Origin: JAVBKA01 sp031546715
Lineage (GTDB): Bacteria > Bacillota > Clostridia > Oscillospirales > UBA929
Length of the DNA: 8,438 nucleotides
Direction of reading: 5' to 3'
NCBI GenBank assembly: GCA_031546715.1
Contig: JAVBKA010000085.1
Coordinates: forward strand, 1 to 8,438
Both the position numbers and the translations under genes were made by a program. This document shows positions 1 through 6,041 of the stretch, piece after piece. The first letter of the stretch is position 1, and the number at the start of each line of letters is the position of its first letter. The notes beneath the pieces were generated by a model. It did not search any database. It was not told where the DNA came from and saw nothing but the letters and a program-made list of their open reading frames with translations.

Positions 1-96
1 AAATATGTACTTCTCACAGATGAATTTGCCGGAGGGAATTACGAAGGCATAAAGACAATGCACATTGCTGACTTTTTATTGTCCTCCGAATATTAA
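1..96 (+). CDS. 3' end of an unrecognised protein
   Basis: The frame is open from the first base of the window to a TAA stop at 94-96 and gives the last 31 residues of a protein, ending in ADFLLSSEY. The start and all upstream domains lie outside the window. I do not recognise the family from this tail. The codons look coding, but the piece is too short to judge. It is followed in the same frame, with no gap, by a tRNA-methyltransferase-like scrap (97-213). That suggests this gene's end abuts an old recombination junction, or that the stop lies inside a decayed gene. Confidence 0.5.
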   Translation, partial: KYVLLTDEFAGGNYEGIKTMHIADFLLSSEY

Positions 97-213
97 ACAA
101 CACCATTATCTTCCCTTATCACATGTATTGATGCTAACGACGATATACTAGCACTTGACTTAAAGCCGTATACGCCAAGCCTTGACAGGGTTGAAATTCT
201 GCGGCTATTATGA
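97..213 (+). pseudogene. C-terminal remnant resembling TrmO/TsaA tRNA methyltransferase
   Basis: After the TAA at 94-96 the same frame stays open for 38 codons to TGA at 211-213. It contains IDANDDILALDLKPYTPSLD followed by RVE. The LDLKPYxPxxDRVE motif resembles the end of the TrmO (TsaA/YaeB, tRNA m6t6A37 methyltransferase) catalytic domain, where (V/L)LD(I/L)KPYxP is conserved. There is no start codon with a ribosome binding site, and the N-terminal SAM-binding part is absent. I read it as a non-functional fragment left by a deletion or rearrangement. The family match is from memory of the motif, not a search. The alternative is a chance open frame, which the motif makes less likely. Confidence 0.55.
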
Positions 214-290
214 TTTAAGTCATTGCATGTTAGACCTACAGCACAAAGCCACTGCCGAACAAGACTTATTAGCTGCCACGCTTGGCTGAG

Positions 291-629
291 CTACTGCTTT
301 TCGGGGACGAACGTTTTGATTGGGACGCCGTGTTTTTTGCAGTTGTCGATTACGAATTTTGTGCCACGGCTTGTGCCGTCCCAAAAGGCTATGACTAGGT
401 CGCTGTACTGGATTATTGTGATGTTGCGCAGAAGAGGGGCTTGACGTTGGTGTTTTTCGTAGTCTGGTAGAAATTCTGTCAGCTTTATGCCTTGTAATAC
501 TGCGTATTCTCTTGCGCAGGTGTCGATGCCTTTTGCTCCGCCTGAGACGATTTCTGTTGTTTCAGGAGGTAAATATTTTTCTAAATTGTTTACCGTTAAA
601 TTTCTTGACCCAATTACAGCAACCTTCAT
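291..629 (-). CDS. Single-domain SLOG (DUF2493 / YspA-like) nucleotide-ligand-binding protein
   Basis: This 112-aa protein is a minimal Rossmann-like SLOG domain. The N-terminal strand runs into VIGSRNL (residues 5-11), followed by the glycine-rich SGGAKGID loop (29-36), PDY (55-57), RN (68-69) and the DLVIAFWDGTSRGT segment (77-90). These are the signature positions of DUF2493 / cpYpsA-related SLOG proteins, relatives of DprA and lysine-decarboxylase-like LOG proteins. That superfamily binds or processes nucleotide-derived ligands, and some members act in stress or defence systems. The function of this stand-alone form is unknown. The start is supported by CCTCCT at 639-644 (AGGAGG on the gene strand), 9 nt upstream. 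No transmembrane segment or extra domain is present, and no partner gene is adjacent on this strand. The leader carries three short direct repeats (648-685). Confidence 0.85.
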   Translation of the reverse strand: MKVAVIGSRNLTVNNLEKYLPPETTEIVSGGAKGIDTCAREYAVLQGIKLTEFLPDYEKHQRQAPLLRNITIIQYSDLVIAFWDGTSRGTKFVIDNCKKHGVPIKTFVPEKQ

Positions 630-647
630 GAAGGCTTTCCTCCTGTT

Positions 648-685
648 AGATTTTTCGCCTGTAAGATTTTTGCTGCTAGATTTTT
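648..685 (-). repeat. Three direct AGATTTTT repeats in the SLOG gene leader
   Basis: AGATTTTT occurs at 648-655, 664-671 and 678-685, at spacings of 16 and 14 bp. On the gene strand this reads AAAAATCT, each copy followed by a variable A/T-x-CAG segment. The copies lie immediately upstream of the ribosome binding site of the SLOG gene, so they fall in its leader or promoter. They could be a repeated protein-binding site or a small expanded repeat. I see no convincing -35/-10 pair nearby. Confidence 0.5.
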
Positions 686-783
686 TTGTCTGTTTGATAA
701 ATATGCGCTTCTACGGCTACTACAATGGGAGCGGTGCGCCCCCATTGCTACCGCAGAAAACAAAAGTGCCGTGTTTGGCGCGA

Positions 784-913
784 ACCATACACAGCACTGT
801 AATTACTATTCCAGTGCAATACTAAAAGACTCGTTGAGATCACCCTTGCAAAAATAAGCAAAAGCGAGTATACTCTAGGAGTGCAGTGCGGACGAAAGTC
901 CGCTGTGTATGGT
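784..913. repeat. 12-bp inverted repeat flanking the ncRNA promoter
   Basis: ACCATACACAGC at 784-795 is the exact reverse complement of GCTGTGTATGGT at 902-913. The right arm lies inside the predicted RNA, just after its GAAA-capped hairpin; the left arm lies upstream of the promoter. A smaller inverted repeat (GCACTG at 794-799, CAGTGC at 812-817) sits beside the left arm. The stretch 690-845 holds no gene that I can support. Confidence 0.5.
846..874 (+). promoter_or_regulatory. Sigma-A promoter of the structured RNA
   Basis: The -35 box TTGCAA (846-851) and -10 box TATACT (869-874) are separated by exactly 17 bp. The expected start is about 7 nt downstream, at 880-882, which is where the closing helix of the RNA begins. 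The -10 box lies in a perfect palindrome GAGTATACTC, which could also be an operator; CGAGTATAC recurs downstream near 995. No ribosome binding site with an open reading frame follows. Confidence 0.7.
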
Positions 914-1101
914 GGGGTTCTTATGGTGGGACACCTAAGCATGCTCAGGGGTGTTTGGTTCACCTCTGGGCTGCTGCACTTTGTTTTCTGATACGAGTAT
1001 ACACCTATTGGGTATGTTTGGCAAGTGGAGATTTAATAACTGTTGCACTTGTTTGCAGCTAAGCATAAAAAGCCTGTGGTCTTGATGACTACAGGCTTTT
1101 T
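880..1101 (+). ncRNA. Candidate structured non-coding RNA of unknown family, about 220 nt
   Basis: Predicted by hand from promoter, helices and terminator. P1 pairs 880-886 (AGTGCAG) with 974-980 (CTGCACT). P2 is a GAAA-tetraloop hairpin, GCGGAC 888-893 with GTCCGC 898-903. P3 is an 11-bp helix, 943-953 with 961-971 (one G-U and one U-G pair), with a 7-nt loop. These form a multi-helix junction with a G-rich strand 904-942 that can also form small GGTG/CACC pairings. Further 3' are possible hairpins at about 1000-1017 and CAAGTG 1022-1027 with CACTTG 1046-1051, then the terminator stem. No conserved reading frame is evident. I checked it by eye against RNase P, tmRNA, SRP, c-di-GMP, cobalamin, TPP, FMN, THF and T-box signatures and found no match. 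It could be a trans-acting sRNA, a 6S-like RNA, or an unlisted motif. The exact 3' end is inferred. Confidence 0.6.
1067..1101. terminator. Intrinsic terminator, usable in both directions
   Basis: A perfect 15-bp stem pairs 1067-1081 with 1087-1101 (one G-U pair) around the 5-nt loop TTGAT. The stem has a GC core (AGCCTG) and ends in T5 on the plus strand and, by symmetry, T5 on the minus strand. It can end the plus-strand RNA (880 onward) and also the convergent minus-strand surface-protein gene that stops at 1158. Confidence 0.85.
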
Positions 1102-1126
1102 ATAATTAGTGTTGGGGTTCAGGGTT

Positions 1127-1155
1127 GGTTTTGGTTTTGGTTTTGGTTTTGGTTT
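1127..1155. repeat. GGTTTT hexanucleotide tandem repeat
   Basis: Four full GGTTTT units (1127-1150) plus a partial fifth (1151-1155) stand directly after the stop codon of the surface-protein gene, in its 3' untranslated region (CCAAAA on the gene strand). The plus strand has four evenly spaced GG runs and could form a two-tier G-quadruplex. Copy number may vary by slippage. No function can be assigned. Confidence 0.75.
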
Positions 1156-1157
1156 GT

Positions 1158-3857
1158 TTATTCGCGCTTAGTGTTACTGTTTTCTGCGGATTTCTTGCGT
1201 TTGAAATAAATTATTATTGCAGTTGCTAACATTATTAGCAGTGCAAGAGTGAGAAATAGCAGGTTTTTCATGAAGTTGGAAAGACCTTGGGTTTCTTCGG
1301 CGGGTAAGTCTGCGCCTTTTTCCAGTACGACGACTTCGTCTTCTGAAATTTGAATTATTTCAGCGGGGGGAGATGATGTTTCGGGTTGAAAATTGGGGTT
1401 TTGTGAGGCAATTATATCAATTATGGTGTTTTCGTCTGGAATATCGGTGGGAGATGCTGTGCCGTCGGTGGGGGTGGGGCTGGGGCTGGTTTGTGCGTTG
1501 GGGTCGAAAACAGTGATGCTTGCTGTTTTCATGGCGGTGGCGTTATCGCTGTTGGTTACGGAATAGATAATGTGATATTTTCCTGCTGTGTTGCGGTTTA
1601 GCTGGCTTTCGTCGGCGGATACCTGCGCTGTGATGTCGCCGTCTTTGTCGTCGGTTGCGGTTACGCCGTCTAGTGGGTTGAAGGTCTCGCCAAGGGTGAC
1701 GGTTCTGTTCGGTGCAAATATGCGAGGGACTGACAATGGGGACACGATTACCTTGATTTGCCTCTCTTCGGTGATGTTATTGGCGTCTGTTACAGAATAC
1801 GTGACGGAATATTCACCTGCTACTTCGTTGTTGATATTGTTTTGGATTATTCTAATACTGCCTGTAATATCTGCGCCGTCTGAGCCGATTGCGTATAAAT
1901 CAGTTAGCAGGTTTACGGTTTTACCCACGGTAATAACTTTGTCAAAAACTATTATCTGAGGTCTGGAAGATGGTGCAGGGCTTGTGGTTGGGCTTTCTGT
2001 GGTGGTGGGACTTGTGGTGGGGCTGGCGGTTGTGGTGACAGAGGGTGACGGCGTGGGTGATGGTGTTGGAGACGGAAGAGTATGAACTACGGTGATGGTT
2101 CTGGTTATTTTGGCGGTTATATTGTCACTGTTTTTGACAGTATAAATTATCTTATAAGTGCCAATTTTGTTTATATTTAACGGCCAGGCGGCTACAGATA
2201 TTAAATGTGTGATGTCGCCGTCTATGCTGTCTACGGCGGTAACGCCTTGCATTATATTAAAGGCTGATGAAACCGTCACGGTGGTGTTTGTTGCTGTAAT
2301 CACTGGGGTGGACAAGTCTCGGACGGTAATATTTATGGTCTTTTGAGCGGTAATGTCGCTGGAGTTTTTTACATAGTACACGACTGCATATTTGCCGGGA
2401 ACACGTACGTCTAAGTCGCTGAAATCGGCAGTAATATTAGCAGTTAGGTCGCCGTCTGTTTCGTCGGTGGCGGTTACGCCGTCCATTAGGTTGACTGCAC
2501 TGCCGACGACTATTGTTCTGTCGGCCGCTTGGATGGTTGGACGGGTGACGGTGGTTATGGTAAATTTTATCTTTGCATTGTCGTTGTTTTCGGATGCGCC
2601 TTTCATGGCGTACACTAGTGTTGTTGTGCCAACTTTTAGGATTTTGAGCTTTCCTGTGGAGCTGTCATAGTAGATTATGCTTGGGTCGCCGGAGACTGGT
2701 GCGTCAAACAGGCTATAGTCAAAGTATTTGTTTGGGTTGGTATCGGTTTCGATGCGGACATTATCCTTTGATAATGCTGAATAAGGCTCTTCTGCTGAGG
2801 ATTGGAGTAGGTCTGCGCTGATTATATCTTCGTTTACTACTAATTGCTTTGAAATTTGCTTGCCGATGTCAAATTGCGCCGTTCTGGTTGCGCCGCCTGT
2901 ACTGACGGGGTTACGAGCGGTAGTGTCGTCAAGATAATTGTGGTCTACGTAAAAACCCGCCTTGCCTTGAAATCGACTGGAGAGACTTCCGGCAAATGCG
3001 TTGTGGTTCATCGTAACTGTTGATAACTTGGGACAACCCAATAACTCCGGAATGCTGCCGCTGAAATGATTTTCTTTAAGAAGAAGAGCTGTCAGCTCCG
3101 GCAGTGCTAAGTTTGGAAATTCTCCGTAAAATTTGTTCATATGGAGTCTTAAGTCCTGTAATTTCTTGCAGTTGTTAAAATCAGGAAGTCTCTGTTCAAA
3201 GGAATTTAGGTACAAATGTATTAAGGTGACGTTATTTATACCTGTGAAGCTCGCAGGCAAAGTTGTCAGCTTATTTCGATGCAGAGTTAGTGATTTTAGG
3301 CTTGGAAGTTGAAAATCTGGAACAGTTCCGCTTAAATTGTTGGTATATAAAGTTAAGGCTTCAAGCGTTGGCAAGCGGAAGTCTGGGATTTCTCCACTTA
3401 GGTTATTCGTGCTTAAAACTAGAGATACTAGGCTCGGCAGGTCAAAGTTGGGAATTTCTCCGCTTAAATTGTTTTCGGATATATTTAGGGCGGCAAGTTT
3501 TGGCAAACTAAAATTAGGTATTGTTCCGTCGAGCTTGCATGACCGAGCTGTCAGAGACGCAAGACTACTAAGGAGGGAAATATTTGTGGGTATATGTTGC
3601 CCGCTGAAATCCTTAGCTGTTAGGTTGATTACAGTGATTTGGTTTAAATTATCCTGTGTCCACGGTTCTCCGTGGCCGATTTGTCGTGTAATTTCGTCTA
3701 CAATCCACGCTTGGTTGTCAAAATCTGCCGCCATGTAGGTGGGAGCGGGGTCGGGGTTAGGGGAAAGTGGCAGATAAATGCCTGAGGCGTGTGCTGCGCA
3801 TACCAGCGCATATGCGGTTATGATAACTGCAATTGTATGCTTTGTTTTTAGGTTCAT
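1158..3857 (-). CDS. Large surface protein: LRR plus Ig-like domains with C-terminal membrane anchor
   Basis: This is an 899-aa exported protein. Residues 1-25 form a Sec signal peptide with a likely cut after AHA or AHAS. Residues 40-75 (YMAADFDNQAWIVDEIT) resemble the N-cap region before LRRs. Residues 95-310 are leucine-rich repeats of about 22 residues, with LPSLxSLxLxxNNLSGEIPDF units like plant-type LRRs. Residues 325-436 look like an Ig-like domain ending in a lattice-stable strand pattern. Four DUF5011-like Ig-type domains follow (438-512, 517-590, 634-706, 709-783), each with a GVTAxDxxDGDIT or degenerate motif and a GxYxxxYxVxxS strand. Pro/Thr/Ser linkers occupy 594-633 and 789-806. 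A membrane helix (864-885) and KRKK tail anchor the C-terminus; LPAEET at 851-856 resembles, but does not match, LPxTG. The start has GAGGG (3864-3868) 6 nt upstream. Likely role is adhesion or protein binding at the cell surface, which is inferred from domains. No clear promoter was found. Confidence 0.9.
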   Translation of the reverse strand: MNLKTKHTIAVIITAYALVCAAHASGIYLPLSPNPDPAPTYMAADFDNQAWIVDEITRQIGHGEPWTQDNLNQITVINLTAKDFSGQHIPTNISLLSSLASLTARSCKLDGTIPNFSLPKLAALNISENNLSGEIPNFDLPSLVSLVLSTNNLSGEIPDFRLPTLEALTLYTNNLSGTVPDFQLPSLKSLTLHRNKLTTLPASFTGINNVTLIHLYLNSFEQRLPDFNNCKKLQDLRLHMNKFYGEFPNLALPELTALLLKENHFSGSIPELLGCPKLSTVTMNHNAFAGSLSSRFQGKAGFYVDHNYLDDTTARNPVSTGGATRTAQFDIGKQISKQLVVNEDIISADLLQSSAEEPYSALSKDNVRIETDTNPNKYFDYSLFDAPVSGDPSIIYYDSSTGKLKILKVGTTTLVYAMKGASENNDNAKIKFTITTVTRPTIQAADRTIVVGSAVNLMDGVTATDETDGDLTANITADFSDLDVRVPGKYAVVYYVKNSSDITAQKTINITVRDLSTPVITATNTTVTVSSAFNIMQGVTAVDSIDGDITHLISVAAWPLNINKIGTYKIIYTVKNSDNITAKITRTITVVHTLPSPTPSPTPSPSVTTTASPTTSPTTTESPTTSPAPSSRPQIIVFDKVITVGKTVNLLTDLYAIGSDGADITGSIRIIQNNINNEVAGEYSVTYSVTDANNITEERQIKVIVSPLSVPRIFAPNRTVTLGETFNPLDGVTATDDKDGDITAQVSADESQLNRNTAGKYHIIYSVTNSDNATAMKTASITVFDPNAQTSPSPTPTDGTASPTDIPDENTIIDIIASQNPNFQPETSSPPAEIIQISEDEVVVLEKGADLPAEETQGLSNFMKNLLFLTLALLIMLATAIIIYFKRKKSAENSNTKRE

Positions 3858-3956
3858 ATAAATCCCTCATTTTTGTAATGTAGGAATCTATTTTGTGCGA
3901 TTACTGCGTAACTATTCTTTGGGATTGTTGGTGATGGCCGAGAGGAATATTTGTGC

Positions 3957-3985
3957 TTGACAAAAGAACATGCGTGCGCTATAAT
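3957..3985 (+). promoter_or_regulatory. Perfect consensus sigma-A promoter
   Basis: TTGACA at 3957-3962 and TATAAT at 3980-3985 match both consensus hexamers exactly with a 17-bp spacer. Transcription would start near 3991-3993 and run through a hairpin leader into the metallopeptidase gene. Such a perfect promoter in front of a gene with a damaged or shifted start is notable. It lies between divergent genes and 100 bp upstream of the surface-protein start. Confidence 0.85.
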
Positions 3986-4003
3986 GAGTGGCGAAAACAA
4001 ATG

Positions 4004-4030
4004 AAGGGGGTGCGCAATGCGCAGCCCCTT
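4004..4030 (+). promoter_or_regulatory. GC-rich hairpin in the metallopeptidase leader
   Basis: AAGGGG (4004-4009) pairs with CCCCTT (4025-4030), and TGCGC (4011-4015) with GCGCA (4019-4023), separated by a G-G mismatch and an AAT loop. It starts about 12 nt into the predicted transcript. There is no T tract after it, so it is not a standard terminator. It may stabilise the 5' end of the mRNA or be a protein-binding site. Confidence 0.5.
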
Positions 4031-4103
4031 GAATCCTCAAAATACTATTTTATTCTAATTGGGGATTGTTGCTACAAACGAAAGAGGGAAATGACAATGG
4101 CAA

Positions 4104-4697
4104 ATGGAAAAAAAACGAGCCGCCCTTAGCGAATTTAACGATTGGGAGGCAAGCTCGCCATACACAGTGTTTAATGGTCAGGAAGTTTGTGTAATGGTTG
4201 ATGTCAAAGAAGTCTATACTGGGTTTGATGCAATTAGTGTTGCGCTGTTTTCACCTACAGACACATCTATGAGTTGGGGAGGTGTTACTCAGGAGGGGTT
4301 CGCTATTCCAAACATCATTACTGCAGCAACGCATATTATTGACTGGCAGCCCGATACACAAGAAGTGATGTTTTTAAAGGGAAATCAATATAATACTGAA
4401 AATGAGACGTACAACGGCGTAGCTATGCACGAATTTGGGCATTCGCTGGGGTTGGGCGATGCGTATGATGCGCCGTATATTCCGCTTATTTACAGGGGGG
4501 ATGGGGGTGATCAGTCGAAGACTTCATTAGCTAAACATTATAACAAGAACGAAGATGAATTTAATCTTGCAATGGGTAACCAATCACCAGTTAAGCCAAT
4601 AGAAATTGAAATGGTTATACTAGCGTTTTCTACCGGCAAGCGGCAAAACTTTGGCAAGCAGGCATATTATCAAACTATTTCTGAGGCAATAAGGTAA
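4104..4697 (+). CDS. Metzincin-like zinc metallopeptidase domain, start possibly shifted by a poly-A run
   Basis: The 197-residue frame contains the zinc-peptidase motif HEFGHSLGLGD at residues 109-119: His109, Glu110, His113 and Asp119 fit HExxHxxGxxD, the form with an Asp third ligand known from snapalysin-type enzymes. GDAYDAP follows, and Met157 in NLAMGNQ is a candidate Met-turn. The segment IEIEMVILAFSTGK (167-179 region) closes the fold. There is no signal peptide or membrane helix. Such domains occur as toxin or effector modules, but a role here is inference. The ATG at 4104 is 15 nt from the AGAGGG ribosome site (4083-4088). The well-spaced ATG at 4097 (MANGKK) is in another frame and meets TAG at 4127-4129; loss of one A from the A8 run (4108-4115) would join it to this frame. 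It could therefore be phase-variable, slippage-read, a sequencing error, or a decaying gene. It ends 1 bp from the convergent lipoprotein gene. Confidence 0.7.
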   Translation: MEKKRAALSEFNDWEASSPYTVFNGQEVCVMVDVKEVYTGFDAISVALFSPTDTSMSWGGVTQEGFAIPNIITAATHIIDWQPDTQEVMFLKGNQYNTENETYNGVAMHEFGHSLGLGDAYDAPYIPLIYRGDGGDQSKTSLAKHYNKNEDEFNLAMGNQSPVKPIEIEMVILAFSTGKRQNFGKQAYYQTISEAIR

Positions 4698-4698
4698 A

Positions 4699-5574
4699 CT
4701 AATCGTTTTTAAACAGAGCTGCCGCTTCGTCTTTGACATACTGTATTCTGCCTAAAGAATGTGACGACAGATGTCCTTTGTGTAAAGAATAAACCTTCCA
4801 AACGTCCTTTGGGAGTGAGGACATATCCACTCTGTTGCCGACTAGGCTGTCTGGGTCTGAGGAGTCAAAGGTTTGTGTGTTGCCAAGGCTGACATTAATG
4901 GCAATCTCTACATCTTCTGCTCGACTTCCTTTTGTAATGCCTGCAAAGAATGATGATTCATTATGGGTTTCATCAAAAAGATATTGAGCTAGTTTAAAAA
5001 TGCCTTCTTTCTCAATTTCAGAAAAAGAAAGGGTACCTTCGATTTCACCTGCCAAAGCCTTATCTGGGAAGTAACTTAAAAATTTTTTTCTATACTCTTT
5101 TTTTTCGTCAATAGTCCATTTATTTAGATTCTTAAAATACAAAATTGCCTCTTTTTGGTCGGTTTGATAAAAAAAACCAAATGTTGAAAATTCGGCTAGT
5201 TCAGGGAATAGTTCAAATCTGTAGGTGCTACGGAATATGACCATAATCTTCTTTTCTTGGCATACATACAGTCCTGTTTTAGCGTTAAATTGAGAATTAT
5301 CGACCTGTTGAGCCATCTCTTTTTCAGATAAAAAAGTATTATCTTTAAAATATATTTCAGTTTTAATCTGGTGAAGAACGTCTGCATTAAATACTAGCAC
5401 ACATCCCTCTGGCATAGCAGGAACTTCTGAAACTTCTACAAACTGCATATCATATTTTTTCCCGGCTGCGTTGATGCCCTTAAGTCGTTCTTCATCGGTA
5501 ATACGGGTGAGACCGCATGACACCAAAAACGTAAGACTGAGAAAAATTAGAAAGATGGCAAGAGATTTATGCAT
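4699..5574 (-). CDS. Lipoprotein of unknown function
   Basis: From the ATG at 5574 the product is 291 aa. It begins with a type II signal peptide: a short positive start, a hydrophobic core, and the lipobox LVSC with the acylated Cys at residue 20. The mature part is hydrophilic and mixed alpha/beta in appearance, with aromatic-rich strands in the middle (FELFPELAEFSTFGFFY) and a Lys/Glu-rich stretch after it. I recognise no domain. The start is supported by AAAGGGG on the gene strand (5583-5589), 8 nt upstream. The frame stays open further upstream: an ATG at 5676 has its own GGAGG 10 nt away and would add 34 residues with a second hydrophobic segment (IIVILSLLSPVIGLF). I prefer the shorter form because of the lipobox, but an in-frame dual start is possible. 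The protein should sit on the outer face of the membrane. Confidence 0.75.
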   Translation of the reverse strand: MHKSLAIFLIFLSLTFLVSCGLTRITDEERLKGINAAGKKYDMQFVEVSEVPAMPEGCVLVFNADVLHQIKTEIYFKDNTFLSEKEMAQQVDNSQFNAKTGLYVCQEKKIMVIFRSTYRFELFPELAEFSTFGFFYQTDQKEAILYFKNLNKWTIDEKKEYRKKFLSYFPDKALAGEIEGTLSFSEIEKEGIFKLAQYLFDETHNESSFFAGITKGSRAEDVEIAINVSLGNTQTFDSSDPDSLVGNRVDMSSLPKDVWKVYSLHKGHLSSHSLGRIQYVKDEAAALFKND

Positions 5575-5770
5575 CTTTTGTGCCCCTTTCAGCTTTTGCT
5601 TAATGAATAATCCAATTACTGGTGAGAGCAGTGATAGTATCACGATGATGGGGACAGTGCGCATGCGCTTATTCATGGCGGGGCTGCCTCCAGACTTAAA
5701 ATTAACTGACCTCGCCATTACATAACAGCAACATAGGCTTCGTATAAGACAATTTAGTCGTGCTGACACG

Positions 5771-5799
5771 AGTATAACCCATGATTTGGAATAATACAA
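5771..5799 (-). promoter_or_regulatory. Possible promoter of the lipoprotein gene
   Basis: On the minus strand TTGTAT (complement of 5794-5799) and TATACT (complement of 5771-5776) are 17 bp apart. The -10 box is good and the -35 box weak. It lies between the terminator hairpin at 5812-5862 and both candidate starts of the lipoprotein gene (5676 and 5574). Confidence 0.4.
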
Positions 5800-5811
5800 T
5801 TACTTTATTTA

Positions 5812-5862
5812 GCAAGAGGACACTGAACCTTATGGGTTATCAGTGTCCTCTTGCATTTTTTT
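5812..5862. terminator. Intrinsic terminator hairpin overlapping the 3' end of a small gene
   Basis: A perfect 15-bp stem pairs GCAAGAGGACACTGA (5812-5826) with 5840-5854. On the plus strand it is followed by A and T7 (5856-5862), a classical terminator. On the minus strand the tail is CTAAATAAAG, much poorer in T. The minus-strand 57-aa gene stops inside the hairpin (5830-5832), so one arm encodes its last residues (QEDTD). It probably separates that gene from the lipoprotein gene downstream, even though the better T tract faces the other way. Confidence 0.75.
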
Positions 5863-6003
5863 AGCTATTTCAAGCAAAATTAACGCTGGTGGTTCTGCGT
5901 TTGCATATTGCTCCTCGGTGTCTATTTGCGCTTGTTGCAGAATTGTGATGCATGTTGTTATTGCGTTGAAGAGCTTTGTGTACATAACGTCATACTCCGG
6001 CAT
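5830..6003 (-). CDS. 57-aa small protein of unknown function
   Basis: ATG at 6003 to TAA at 5830-5832 gives 57 residues beginning MPEYDVMYTKLFNAITTCIT and ending KKMQEDTDNP. The start is supported by GGAGG on the gene strand (complement of 6011-6015), 7 nt upstream, and by a near-consensus promoter whose spacer holds a palindrome. The sequence is mostly amphipathic helix with acidic ends (QQAQIDTEEQYANAE) and has no signal peptide or membrane segment. Small proteins of this look, an MPEY-LF-I pattern, are often seen beside XRE regulators in Clostridia. That is recollection rather than a search, and the function is unknown. It is divergent from two XRE genes that may control it. Confidence 0.8.
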   Translation of the reverse strand: MPEYDVMYTKLFNAITTCITILQQAQIDTEEQYANAEPPALILLEIAKKMQEDTDNP

Positions 6004-6041
6004 TTGACCGCCTCCATTGTAATTTGGGGATTTCTCTTACT

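Noticed and set aside
487..825. 112-aa plus-strand frame opposite the SLOG gene
   Set aside because: It is a shadow of the SLOG coding strand with low-complexity Phe/Leu runs and no recognisable domain.
748..963. 71-aa minus-strand open frame across the ncRNA
   Set aside because: It has no ribosome site, and it lies antisense to the promoter and helices of the RNA. It reads as a chance frame.
880..980. Known riboswitch or ribozyme in the ncRNA, such as hammerhead (GGACGAAA) or RNase P (GAAAGUCC)
   Set aside because: The GAAAGTCC similarity is just a tetraloop hairpin. The other conserved cores (CUGAUGA, or the RNase P P4 region) are absent.
1123..1156. Telomere-like repeat suggesting eukaryotic DNA
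   Set aside because: GGTTTT units resemble ciliate telomeres only superficially; every surrounding gene signal is bacterial.
3200..3560. LSGEIP leucine-rich repeats as sign of plant contamination
   Set aside because: The gene is intron-free with a bacterial ribosome site, bacterial Ig-like domains and a bacterial anchor.
4001..4129. Open frame from ATG 4001 continuous with ATG 4091 and 4097, ending at 4127-4129
   Set aside because: It has no ribosome site before 4001, and its first part is the GC-rich hairpin. It is more likely leader sequence than a 42-aa gene.
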